Positions 1 through 13,200 of a stretch of DNA of 60,000 bases are shown here, in pieces (within the stretch, counting starts at the first letter, position 1; every line of letters starts with the position of its first letter). A model generated the notes under the pieces. The model did no database searches. It had not been told where the DNA came from and saw nothing but the letters and a program-made list of their open reading frames with translations. Position numbers and translations under genes: made by a program. The stretch comes from Membranipora membranacea (taxonomy: Eukaryota > Bryozoa > Gymnolaemata > Cheilostomatida > Membraniporidae), in the NCBI GenBank assembly GCA_914767715.1, contig OU612066.1, positions 15,569,001 through 15,629,000 of the forward strand. The letters are read 5' to 3'.

Positions 1-583
1 CCCATAGGCTACTGTTGGATATTGGCCAGCATTTGCTTCTTCAAGTTTTATCTCGTTATTGGCCTAGAAGCCGTTATATCCAGTTTCTAGTAATAGCGCC
101 TAATCACTGTGTTATCAATATCGTTATGGTATCAGCAGCAGTAGAACATACCACCAGAGGTCTGGCTAGATTGTATCTCGGACTTCCAATAGCGCTATCG
201 GTAGGTGATCCTGATAGAGGGCTGTTGAAATCCACATCTAATAATAAAAACATATGATAGCTATGGTGTAGGTGGGTATTTATCAGTATGATGATCATAA
301 GGCCACATATAATAGGCCTACGCATGTGCCCAACGATGAAAACGCGATACAAAATATGCTCGCTCTTCATGGAACGGCCTTAGCTGTAGGATAAATTGAG
401 CAGGTGAAATTAAAAATGAGTTAAACTATGACTAATCATTTTAAGTTTTGTTAGAAATAATAGAGGCAAACCAAATTGATGGCATGGTGGTATGTTGGCT
501 TAGCAACAGCTGTTATTTCAAGCATTATAGCAGTGATGCAATGAACTCTGAAGAGAAGGAGTTCATTGAGTGACGGTACTCAC
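1..583. other. Flank, probably intron of the divergent minus-strand gene
   Basis: No exon could be supported here. The stretch lies downstream (in minus-strand sense) of the splice donor at 582-583 of the exon at 584-971, so it is most likely that gene's intron. Open frames of 80-88 codons occur on both strands but lack splice sites or recognisable sequence. Confidence 0.4.
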
Positions 584-971
584 CAGAATCTTCAGTCTGA
601 GTTGACACACTCCCCCTGCTCAGGTTAGATTCCCTCATTTTTATGATTGATAAAAGTTTACTAAAAGTCTGACTATTATTATTATTATTATCACTATCAG
701 GCTGCTTTGCCTGGCTGTGACTAGACCTACGCTGGGGTAGTATTGTCCTGCAGCTATTGACGACCCTATTCAATATTGTAATGGAACTCTTTTCTCCTTG
801 ATGCCTGCTGTATGAACTGAAGAGATGATGATGTTCTGCACGTCCACAGGGTTGCTGTTCTGACAGAAATATGGAAGAGTGAAGAATCGTTTTGTGCAAC
901 AACGTAGATGATGTAAGCACCTTGATAATAGGCTGACATGTATAACCAGCTTTGCTGAGAATAAGTGGCAT
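584..971 (-). CDS. First coding exon of an unidentified gene divergent from GRIPAP1 (partial)
   Basis: An open frame of 129 codons starts at an ATG (969-971) and runs to a consensus donor (minus strand TTCTG|GTGAGT, donor bases at 582-583), leaving one base for the next exon, which lies beyond the window. The peptide is rich in Ser, His, Lys and Arg with few acidic residues over its first 90 residues, then has a short Asn run (from a TTATTA microsatellite) and the segment RGSVSTQTEDSG before the donor. A basic, Ser-rich start could be a mitochondrial presequence, but that is inference and I recognise no family. An acceptor-like TTCTCAG follows the ATG, so the exon could instead be internal. 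The ATG is only 258 bp from the GRIPAP1 ATG on the other strand. Confidence 0.5.
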
Positions 972-1229
972 TCAGAACAAAATCCTCACTATTTCATACA
1001 AAAGAAAAATAAATCAATAGGCAGTTTTTTTTAGCTTTTTTGCTAATGTTTACACACATTTGGTTCTCCCGCCTTATATAGCCCAATACAACACTCCAGA
1101 GTTTTTTCATACACTATATTTAGTGAGCCAAACTGGTCAGTTTCTCAAATGACCTTGTTCTATGTCAAGGCCATTATTAGGGAAGAGGTTTTGGAATTTC
1201 TGGAAATCAGAAGTTATTTATCTAGCAGT
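972..1229. promoter_or_regulatory. Candidate bidirectional promoter/5'-UTR region
   Basis: This gap separates the proposed start codons of two divergent genes. It contains a TATATA string at 1075-1080 followed by CCAAT-like sequence (GCCCAATA, 1081-1088). An upstream in-frame ATG for GRIPAP1 is at 1149. The promoter role is inferred from position only; there is no direct evidence for a start site. Confidence 0.35.
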
Positions 1230-4200
1230 ATGGAATCTTCTCTATCTGAAGAAGAGTTTCACAGATTACAGGTTGGTTTGTTTAGAGTATTGTACTACTG
1301 CAAAACTACTTACCTGAACTGGAAATGTTTGTATGTGTCTTCTTTTGCCAATTTTATTATTTATTTAATCCATCCATGGGGTGGGCCCCTGGGTCTTTAT
1401 TTTGCATTACAAAATAAAATACAGTTGTAAAATACCCTTTACCAGTGGTTCCTACATATTGTAGCAGCGGGTGGATTGTGTATACCCACAAATGAGTGTA
1501 TCAAAAGTGGAGAATTGAGGCAACCATACACGCTCCCCAGCATGCAAGCACACACATACAACATGTAATCAGACATGCAAACTTTGCCTGCCATTGTACT
1601 CCTTTGTTCACCAAACAAAAGGCCTTTTGTTATACAACTCTCATAGTTCTCTTGGGACATGTCTCCCTGACATCGGTCCCCAGGGCCTATCCAACATACT
1701 ACAGCACAGCTGTACTTTATTTTGTAATGTGCCAATTTCCAGTATCAACCACTTATTCTGATTGTATTCTCCACTTTGCTATGTTACTGAAAATGGTGGT
1801 AAGCTATAAATTTCATTCTTTTGCGCAGGACACAGGTCTATTTATGTGTAGATGTGGCACTAGGCTTAACCTTGTCTATCATGATACATGGTTTCTCAAT
1901 GGATTAAGGCTATATGTAGAGTCTTTATCTCTCCTGTGAAACAGTAAAGTTTCTCCAATTAAAATGATGTGAAATAAATTGTAAAGAGACAATATGCTGA
2001 GAGTCTAGATGTCCATGTATTTGTCTGTTCTAAGATGTACTTACTGGATGGACTGAATTATTAGTTACATGATCAATGAACGGGATCTGTATTCTACCAA
2101 TCTTGTACTAGTATAATGCTGCACGTAACAGCAAAATTGAGTTTAAAGTAATTTTTTCTCATAGTATTCTAATTGTTTGTCTGTTTCTCTAGCTCCAGCT
2201 CATCCAACTTAGGACAGAAAACTATCAGCTATCTGACACTTGTAAGAAGCAGGGTGCAGAATTAACAACCCTAAACCTACAACTGGAATCTGTCAACAAG
2301 GAATTTCAAAAAGCATCAAAGGCATGTTATCTTATCATTTTTCTTTAATAAAAGGTGTATAACTCCATACGATGCATTGGCGTCTTTCAGTGGCAGAAAT
2401 TTAATCCTTAGTGTGCATATAACTAAATTTGATCCTTTGAAAACACTGAAAAAATTGAGCTGGTTTACTTAATTTGTTTACTATGTTTGCAAATCTTTTC
2501 ATCCGTGGTCATTAATCTGCTTATATTTTGTGCCTCAAATGCCACTGTGGCATCAGAGCAGGGTGTACTGTTCTATGATGTGCCTCATCATCTCTCTTTT
2601 ATCCTTATACACAAACAAGTTTCATGAATTTGGTAGGTTAATTCTTAACGCATTCACGATTAGTAGATGAATGTATATTTTCCTCATCATCCAGGCAGTG
2701 AATAAGAGTAAGAAAGCCAAGGAGTTTGAGTTATTGATTCAGGAGAATGACAGTCTGCAGAGAAGACTTCATACTCAGGAAGAGGAATTCAGGCTACAAA
2801 ACACAACGCTCATGCAAGAGCTTTCAAATGTATGCAAACTACAATCACTTTGTGGTAATTGTGATATGTGATGTTGCTTCAGAATGGAATATATATATAT
2901 CATGCATTGAAAATTGTTGTTGCCTCAAAATCATAATCACCGGCTTTAACATAGATTACCTACATTGTCATAAAAAAGCCACTATCCCCTTTCAACCCTT
3001 TATACACAGAATATATTCATCAGCAGAAGTTTTTGATGAGAGCTAGCTAATATTGTCACACTGAGCTAAACAATATACAAGCTGTACATGTTCAAATCAG
3101 AAGTGAACATTTTTAACAAACTTAGTTTTGGGAACTAGTATTTTTCATCTGCTGTTAATACCCCTCATTGATCAAGATAATATTGACATTGATGTTCTCT
3201 TTTTCAAAGTTTGTAGCAAAAAATGAAGAATTGGAGGCAAAAGTTGCAGAGGGCACTTCTGGTGATGAGAAGCCAGTTGTACAAAATAGTAATACACAGG
3301 AGGACAACTCCAGAGTAACTGATGAGGTTAGTTAAATGTTCAGCGCTTGAATATCTATATATTGTATTATGTAGATTTTAAACCCACTATTCCATGGTTA
3401 TCTGAAATTGTGTACATATTTACTAAGGAAGAATGATGTAGAGTGTGAATTTAGTTTAGTTTAGTTTAGTGGATAAATATAGCCTTGTGTCAGCTACTCT
3501 TCAACTTCCCTTTTGATTTTTTCAGTGATAGTTTATACTAACAACATTAATTTATCCTGTTCAGTTTGTTCAATTATATTATTTTAATTTTCATTCAACG
3601 CGTTTCTGTGCTTCCTCTTTCACCAGTTGATCAGGTTACGAGCGGAGAATTCAGCTTTACAAACTAATATTGGGGATATACGGTCAAAGTTTGAAAATGA
3701 GCTGAAACTTCTCAGATCTGCAGTGGAAGGTGTGGATATCACTGACTCCGGCACTGGGTAAGATGCCCTAGCTACTATAAAGTTAACTTATGGTCTGATT
3801 TTAACATAATCATATACTCATTATATGTTTTGGACTTTCAAGTGATTGAATTTAAATGGATTAAAAAAAACCTACTGTCAATATTCAAAATCTTTAAAAG
3901 ATTGGTCTGTGGAGAGAAATGAGTGATAAGCTTTGAGCAGTCATCCTGGAATTTACCATCAGGATTATCTTAAGAGTACACACAATGATGTTACTATTTA
4001 TACACGCTTAGTTTATTTTTATTTTGAATGAAAATTGCCTCACGAGCAGATTTTATAATGCATCAAGCAGTGTTTTTTTACATTTGTACTTTCATTAGTC
4101 ATTCTGTTTGTAGGGCGAGCGATCAGCCTGACTTGACAAACCTCATCCAGGATTCACAACTCCTCTCTGAGCTAAATGGTGAGCTGATACAAAATGGTTT

Positions 4201-7200
4201 TATGACTTTTTGAGATATCAGAGAATAAGTTCAGAGAATGAGTTCTAGTATGTCTTCTTTCTCAACATTGTTGGTATCTTGTCAAAGCAGGTAGTGAAAT
4301 AAAGACACAGCAATCAAGTTATTTGTTCATTCATGATGGTCAATGTAATGACGATTCATGTAGTAATGTAGTCTATGATTCTATACATGGTTTGTGTCCG
4401 TGATATTTCACTCATAACTCTGGTGCTACTTGATTTATCACAATGCCTCATATATTGTTCTGTGGAGTTTATGTATGGATGTGCATAACTAGCTGAGATA
4501 TGGCCAGTTTGAAATTTCACCCAATATCGGTTTATTTCCTGGTTTGTCTGGGTTGCAGGTCTCATGATTGGTCATACCACAGGGTATTAGAGTTAAAAGA
4601 AATGATCCTTGAGTTCAGTCAATGATGTTCAAACATCACAAATTCCGACAATTATTCGTGGATCTCTAGAACTTGTCATTTTAACAGATCTGAAACTATC
4701 TCTGAGTACAGAGAAGGAATCTAACAAGTTGCTTCAGGAGAGAATTTCATCTCTGGAGAAAGCCAGCAGCACTGAGGCAGCTGAACAGCTGAGAGAAAAA
4801 CTCAAGAAAAAACAGGTAAGCACTGCAGCTCAAAACTTGTTTTATGGTGTATGTTTAGGAATGGTGCTCCTACATGTCGGCGCTACAATTATTGTTATTC
4901 TAAAAATGCCTCTATTTGTTGGCTTTATCGAATCCAAGAGTTTGATTTTAAACAAGTGAGAAAGAAAAGTTTAAAAATAGTGTTGTTATATATGATTATA
5001 ATTATCAATTTTCTTAACGAGTACTCAATCGAAGTATAATTGTAACTGGATAGTAGATGAATAGTATGTAAGATAAAAAAATGAATCTTTCTTTTACTTT
5101 CTTTGGTTTATCAACTTGGGCGCTTTTTTTGTAGGAGAGTTATGTGGCCATTCAGACAGAGAAGGAGAACTTGTACGCAGAGACGAGTCAGAAGATTACC
5201 TCACTAGAAGAGGCCAGACAGAGAGATAGCAAAAACTTCAGATCTCAGATTGAGAAGTTAAATGACGAGCTCAGAATTTCTAGGGAGGTCGGTTAGAAAA
5301 AAATATTATTATTATATCTTTCTCTTAATGAGATGAGAACAAAATATGGTTTTTAATTGTTTGACATGGCACCACAAAACATGATCACAATGTTCTGTAT
5401 CTCAATATGCCTGCATATAGATTTGTGTTAGCTATATCAAACTGTTTAATGATTTGTGTTGTACTTTACCTCGATCACACACTACTGGTTTTTTATATTC
5501 CATTTAGGAAACTACCAAAACTCAACAGCACTCTGACCAAAGAATCAATGACTTTGAAATCACAATAAAGACACTCAAGCTAAAGGTAAGCGTGCGATTT
5601 CTTACCTATACCTTCTGGACCATTTCTCTGGGATTGTTTATACACACGATCCTGTAGTGTTTAAACACAGAAAAGTCCCAGTGGGGTGGTTAAGCATATG
5701 CCTTAGAAAACATATATGGTCGATATTTGGGGTATTGAATCAAGGAATATAACTCCTTGATTGAATTTAGCCTTAGATACTTAGTCAACTCCAATGGCTG
5801 CTTCAAGTTTAGCTTGAAGATGAGAAAATATGCAATCATGGATGGTAAATATTGCATTTGTATAGCTGAAAATAGGCATGAACAACGTCTTCAATTTCCA
5901 CATTTACTAAATGGATGAGGGGGCCGGATGGTGTCAAGGCATAAGTTGATATCGATATTTACAGGTAGATGAAAACAGTGCTAAGAATCTAGAGCTTGCA
6001 CAGCAGGAGCTTGCTCAGTATAAATCAGACTTGGAGGGTGGGAATCAGACTATAACTTCACTGCAGAGTGAACTTAATCAGACTAAGCATCAACTGAGTG
6101 AATTGGGCGCGGAGCTTACCAATAGGGATCAGACAATCACACAACTGAGGTCACAGCTTGGTGACACTGAAACGGCCTTGGGTGAAAAATCGCAGGTAAG
6201 CTTTATGCTACTACATATCACCTATTGTGGTGCCCTGTATGTCTGTGCATTGTTGTTTTCTTTTGCTTGTCGGTTGAAGAAAGAATCATAGGGTAACAAA
6301 AGCCTTCAATACTGTTCATCACAGATAGAAGTTTGAGCACCCACTTCTTCTGCTAAATCACTCCATCTGTGTTCAAAAAGCTAATGCATAAGTTTTGAAA
6401 TATACATACCATAAAAATCCTGACTAATTTATTTCATAGCCATATTCATTCCATGTTTGTTCAAGGAGTTTTAATTCATATTTGAAGGCTGCAGAAAAGC
6501 GAAAGAAGTTGCTGGATGAATTGGCAATAAAGTCACAGGAAGATAGCGACAGCTATAAAACTAAACTAACTCAGCTTGAGTTGTCTCGTAAACAAGAAGT
6601 ACAAGGGTTAACATCCACACACAAGGCTGAGATTTCGGAGTTGTCTCAACTTCTAGACCAAGAAAAGGTAAACCACGACACATGATCAAAGCATCAAGTA
6701 TCCTGTTTGGTTAATTCACCTGTGCATTGAGTCTGTTCCCATGGTCACGCCAAACAAATAATATAGCATATTACAGTATCATATTATTATATTCGACTGT
6801 ATTGAATATTATATATGGTTATGGATGAACTCAACTCAAAAATCACGTTCTTAGTAAAGGTTGACATAGTCACAACACGGATTACTGTACATCCCGAAAT
6901 TCAAGTATTACTGTTTGAAAACTGTCCAATAGAGTAGACACGCTGTCAATGCTATCCACATCTCTCTGATCCACCTTTTTTTTTATTTTCAGTTCAAATC
7001 ATCACAGTTGGACAAATACAAAGCCGACTTGGAGTCAATCAATGAACAGTATAGATCATTAGACGAAACTAAAGGCTGGTTACAAAGAACTCTCCAGGAG
7101 ACTGAGGTAAAAAAATCGTCAACAATCTATCAATCCATAGCACACCATACCATGATGCAACATTGATTTGTATTGGTCGGTCATATCAAAAACATATGTA

Positions 7201-10200
7201 GAATTTGTTTATATATATTCATATCGTTTTATGCTTTGATATTGTTTTGTAAGTTCGTTTTAATGCAATTCAAACTCAAACATGTTATGGTTTATTTTCA
7301 TTAGCTGAAAGGAAAAATGTTACTTGTTTATAACCTTTCACCCTTTGTACTGGTTAAACGTGATTCATATCATGACAGCAGAATTTTTCTCCTCTTCTGT
7401 CAGGAAAAACTGAAGGAAACGGAGGAGGCTTATGAAGCAGAAAAGACTCAAGTTTCAGAATCACATGACCAAACACTCACTGATATGAGCGCATTGCATG
7501 AACAATCTATTCAGGTAATCAACATCAACAAACAATAGACACACACTATATACAAAATTTAAATTTAAGTTAAGTTTAAGTTAACACCAAAGTGAAATGG
7601 GGTTCTAATTTGCTGCCAAATCTTTTTCCTTTGGAAATTGCCCTTGGGTAGTGAAATTTGTAAATATTATTTCAATCCTTGAGTGGCATAGTTAGTCACT
7701 CAGGTAAGGTTAAGGTCACCATGATCATGTTACTGGCTGTCTCACATCGTCTCACACTGTTTACTTTATTCCATAGAAATTCAACTTAAAGCTTAACTTA
7801 AAACTGAACTCAAAATTATTGGCGAGAAACTTGTTAGTAAATGAAATCCAAATCTCATATGTTGGTGACTTGGTTTTCCGAACTGTGAATTATTTTTGCA
7901 ATATTTCGTAGGAGCTAGAGGAACAGCTCCAGGAAAAATGCTCATTAGCAGAAAAAGCTGAATCAGAAATCACAGCTCTACAACAGAAAGTCTCAGATAA
8001 TGTGCAGGATATGAAATTACACGAGAAAAAAGGGGCAAGTCTGGTGAGTGAGTCAAGTTAGGTTGTTTGTTCTGCTCTCTCCTACACTACCTGCATTTAG
8101 TATTCTCACATTCCAGCGAGTCTTTACTATCGGTAAGGGAAAATCTGAAAAGCGGCAATAAAGGATGCTACAGTGTGCTACATCTGTCATACTTTTGTGA
8201 TTTGTGTTAGACTTTAGATGAATTTAGTTCAAAAGTAAGTATATGGTAGAAGCATTTCATCGTCAATGTCAACCACATTGCTGGGTATGTGGTTGATAAT
8301 TAAATGCTACTACCATCAACCCTGGCTATGTTGGAGCACTTAAAGACTTCCCAAAGACCAATGCATGTTATAGTCAGGCAGCTACCTATGATAAAGTTTT
8401 GTTGGATTTGCATGGTAAAAGAATTCCACCATCAATAATTCATGCCAAGGAGAACAATGAATTTTTTCACCATACAAATCGGACAAAACTTTATCACATG
8501 TAACTGCTTGACTAGAACATGCATTTGTCTTTGGGTAGTCTTTAAACAACATATATATTAATGTATCATTTAATTTTTGGTTTGCTTTGGTCTGCTATTT
8601 AGATGAAAGATTTGAAGAGACAGCTAGCTCAGGAAAGAAAGAGAGCTGACAGATTAGAACAAAGAATACAAGAGATATCATCATCTGAAAATAAGCAGAG
8701 ACAGCCTTCTAGTAAGCTAGCAATTAATTATAAAGAATAAACTGTCATAGTCACGTAATTACTGTGTTTCTATGGGGTGATCTAGGTTGAGCTGGTCAGT
8801 TTCTCATACAGTGGAACTGGCAATCAACTGCCAGTCTGTTGTGCATCAGTTGAGAATTGCAACCGATGGACTGATTATGATAAATGATTATGATTAATGA
8901 ATTATATGCCATTTTGCTCAAATCTTTACAAGGTACTTGTGAATAGTGATGTATCACCATGATCATGCAAAAAATAGCCAGATTATTATGTCATTTATCT
9001 TTGATTTCCTTCATCTGTGACTGATTTAACCCTCCGTTCACATGTTCCTTATTCTGAAACAAAGAATGGCATGTTTTGTTGATATTTTCACTAAGCTGTT
9101 AAGCTGATCTTAGAAACACAAAAAAATTTAAGCTATGGTCCAGTAAATTGTATAGACTCACTCATAGTTTTATATCCCTTTTTTTGTTCTATAGGTGAGC
9201 CTTTTTTCCTGCCTATCGATGCTGAGAGACTTTCGACGAGGGCAGATGATGCCAGCTCTGTGTCATCCTGGAGTGGTGCTAACTTTGGTCATATAAACAA
9301 CTCAAACGCTGCTCGTGAGATCAGTGTGGCCTCTTCTCTCAACAGAGAGGTAAGGTACTATCAGAAGATTCTTAGGGATGAGCAACATCCTCTGAACAGT
9401 AACGTCACACCTAACAGTTCTACATGCTCACTCCGCAACAATCGCCAGCCTGTGTACCTAAGCGCCACACTCTATCTTCTTATGCTATCTAGTTTTTGTT
9501 TCATTTTACATTTTGAATTTTTTCCTTTTATTCATTTAAGACTACTCCATTATAAACCCCATGGTGTCTGTGAGAGTTGCATTAACATTTTACCTTATCA
9601 TCGCAACTAGAGAAAATGAGATTGATCACCAATTCACTCCCAATTATGATAAAAGCTTGTTATCTGAAATGTGCAGAATAGTTTGTTTACCATTATTTAG
9701 TCTATTGTCTGATTCCCTTGAGAACTTGTTGTCTTCTTTATGAAACAAGAAATCATTGGTGTCAATGTAACATTCCTGCTACAAAAATGAACAACCATCT
9801 CAAATGTAAGTTTTTGTTCTGTTTTGGAGTTGTCTTCTTAATATAATCTTTTAGTTGTGAAGACAACTTTTTATAGACATATTTAGTTTTGTTCCATGTC
9901 ATCCTGTTAGTAACATACAGGCAATAGTCTCATTTATATGCTGCTTGTAGTCAACGCCAAGATCCAGTCCTCTCAACAACAGTGAACATGATGTGCCAAG
10001 TCTGCTTATACTAGTTGAGAGTCTGCAAAGAGAAAAGTCCTCTCTCACAGAACGGGTCAGTAGACAGTTTGTTCATGCCACTTGATTACACATTACAAAA
10101 TTGTTTTTATATGTTTTATCTCGAGAAAGTATAGAAAACGAGTTTATTAACTTAATATCATCCTGCCAATAATGCTATGCAAGTACCCCACTGTTCTTGA

Positions 10201-13200
10201 CACCTACAAGGTGGAAACTGTTAGGTGTTATTATAAAAAAAAAATTGTTGTTGGCTTGTTGTTACATTTATGAATTTGAGTATGTTACATCAAATTAGCA
10301 AATATTTATGCTGTAAATACAGTCTCTGGTTTTTCTTTGTAGGTCAGTATTTTAGAGCAGAGTAGCTCTGCCATGGCAGATGACCTAGTTAACAAGCAGA
10401 GTATCATAGAGCATTATACACTGGAGGGAAAAGGTTAGACTCACAATGATGACGTTATATACTTTTGCATGGATATCTCTGATAGAAAGAGAGTGAACTA
10501 ATTCAGTTTCATTTATTAGGGATGTGAAATTTTAGGTACTCACTAAATTGAGTCTCGCGATCAGATGTACACATGATGATAGTGTAGTCTCAATGTGGTC
10601 ATTTACTAGTCTGACCTCGAGACAACACTATTGACCTGTTTACCTGTGATCGTTAGAGTCAATTTAGTGTGAGTACCTAACATGTTCCCGTCCCTAATTA
10701 ATGAAACTGAAGTTGGGTCGTCACACCAAATTCCCTCTGATGGTACTCATGCTAAGTGAATTAATTCACTGTCTATCGATCAGAGATATACATGCAATAG
10801 TATATCACGTCACCAGTGTGGTAAATAACATGGAAGCCTTCATGCTCTGTCTAAAACCCCTCAAGCTAGTTTCTCATTTGATAATGACACTGCGGCCCGA
10901 ATGACCTTGATAGAGTGACAAAGCCTTCTTGTTACGGTTGGTCTATCCATCACAAATTCAAAAAATGTCAACATTGTTGTCAGCTTAACAGAGCACTCAA
11001 TGTATCACTGGCCAAATCCTCAATAATGGTATGGTATGGTTTCTGCTGCTTTCATGTATACCTAGCTTGTCTTCACGAGCTTTGTCAGGTAGAAAAGGAG
11101 TGACTCCTCCTTCCCCACCAATCAAAGCTGGTCAAGATTTGTGTTCGGAACATCAAAACACCAAACAAGTATCGGCATTTAACAAGTCCGCTGACCCAAC
11201 TAATTTTTGTTGAGGTGTCAATGAACTTTTGCACTTGAATTGACTTTAATCAAGTATTCAAAACGCCACTGACATAAGCTATAGACCTGCCTGCTTGGGT
11301 TCTATGTACTATATTTGTATTGTTTTTGTATTGTACTTGTATCTAGCATTATTAATTTGTATTTAAAGAATATGTACAGCATACACCAAAGCGCCAAGAA
11401 AAGATGACTCTGAAACGTGTCATGGACTTTGTGAAAGATAAAGGAGATGAGGGCCTGAATGAAAAATACCGCAAGTCACAGCGTATGCTTGAAGAGACGC
11501 TTACAAAAAATATAGCCTTACAAAATGTAAGTAAATAATATAATGCTTCAGCTGCTCAGGAACCCCATCGACAAATTTAACCCACCTAATAAGTAGCTGA
11601 TACCATAGAGGAGTAAAGTGTGGGCAGGGGAAAAAAAATCGCCATTCAGCACACACTCAAACCTCAAAACTTAGTGCTAGCTAACATTAAGTGACCCACA
11701 AACAAGCTAACTAAACTCTAGGTTATATTCAATCCTCTAGACTATGTGCTTTTTGTGGTGATACCAAATAGATGAAGGATTACAAGAACTAATATGAATG
11801 GAGCTCTAGCTCTGTGTGAAGGTGTATGTAGGTGTTTAAAGGGTGTGAGCGTCATCGAGCTTTGTAAAAGTGTGAAAATTCATGTTGATGAGGGTCGAAA
11901 CTGACACCTCTGAATCCCACAGACATCAAATCATCAAGGTTACTTCCTGACTATTGCCTGATGTATTGCCTGATGGGTATTTTGTCTTGACAGGAGCTAA
12001 CAGGACAAGTTTAATGGGTGCATCTGCTCCTACTTGAGAAACTTGGTATTGTGATTCAATCATTAAAAAAAGATGAAAGTTTGGAATTATGTACATTAAA
12101 TTCGTAATATTTTATCTTATATTGCAAATATGCAATGAAAGGGGCCCTTTAAGTTGATTTCGGGAGGTATGTGGTCAGAACAAATTCAATTTTTGACAAA
12201 TCATCAAAGATTTACTAGTGCCAAGAATACCCCAACAGTTGGCTGCATGGCCATGATACTTGGAGTCTACATTTTGTCACTCAAAAAGCAGAATTTTCAC
12301 CAATGTGGTTCTTGAAACATGATTGGGAATAAAAGACTTGTGAAAGAAAATTGGCTGCAATTGCCTGTGCCAATGGCATTGACACAATTCATGTAATGCT
12401 CTCATGAAAATTATTTACGTCAGCGCATTTAAGGAAACATAAAGTGCCTTAAGTCGGGAGCAAATAAGTTGTAAATTGTTTTGTCAGCGTGTCATGCTCT
12501 TATGCTGAACTTAAAAGGACCTAATTGAATTATAAACGGTTCACTTTTTTAAAAGCTTTGTTTACAGTTTATTTGTTTTGATTGGCTATGGTGACTTTAC
12601 CCTGGCTAATAGGTCTTCAGACATTCCCGAAATGGCCTGTTGCTCCCTGCAGCGATTTTTGTTCGTCATTCAACTTCGATGGTTTATCATTTTCCTTATA
12701 TGGATTGGTCAAAGAGATTGATCGAGTAATTGTGGTTGGTCACTCAGAAGCATGCAACAATGGATTGAATTTGTACAAAGTAAATAGCTGTAGCACTTTT
12801 CTTTTCTTTGCCAAATGACCAGACTTGTTTTTTGACCAAATAATGTAAATAATGTAAGTCCATTATTATTGTTTTAAGCATTTCAGATTTGTCATAAAGT
12901 CGTTCCCAGACATTGAAGACTACAAGTTGATGTGTAAAAACTCACACCAAGCGCATAAGTTCACTTTCTAACCTGGTTTATCATCAAAAAGTGTTTTTGA
13001 GTACATTAAACTTTTTGAATCATGGGTACAAAAATTGGCAGGAGTTATTAGCGAAGAGTACTTAGTTCCCATGAGGCGATAATGTAGAACTTAGAAACCT
13101 AGTACGAATCAAGATCGGGAAAACTTTCTAAAATTAGCCGAAAACTGTTGGTTTAAGATCGAAGGGCCGATAATGTGCTGCCATTAACCGGATATCTGAT

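Noticed and set aside
1149-1229. Upstream in-frame ATG giving GRIPAP1 a 27-residue N-terminal extension
   Set aside because: GRIPAP1 proteins start close to the SEEEF motif. The extension has no counterpart; kept only as a possible alternative start.
1496-1939. 147-codon plus-strand open frame
   Set aside because: It lies wholly in GRIPAP1 intron 1, shows no family resemblance and has no splice context; likely chance.
9350-9610. Open-frame extension past GRIPAP1 exon 16
   Set aside because: A consensus donor (GAG|GTAAGG) ends the exon at 9349, and the next exon at 9951 joins in frame with GRIPAP1-like sequence. The extension has no homology.
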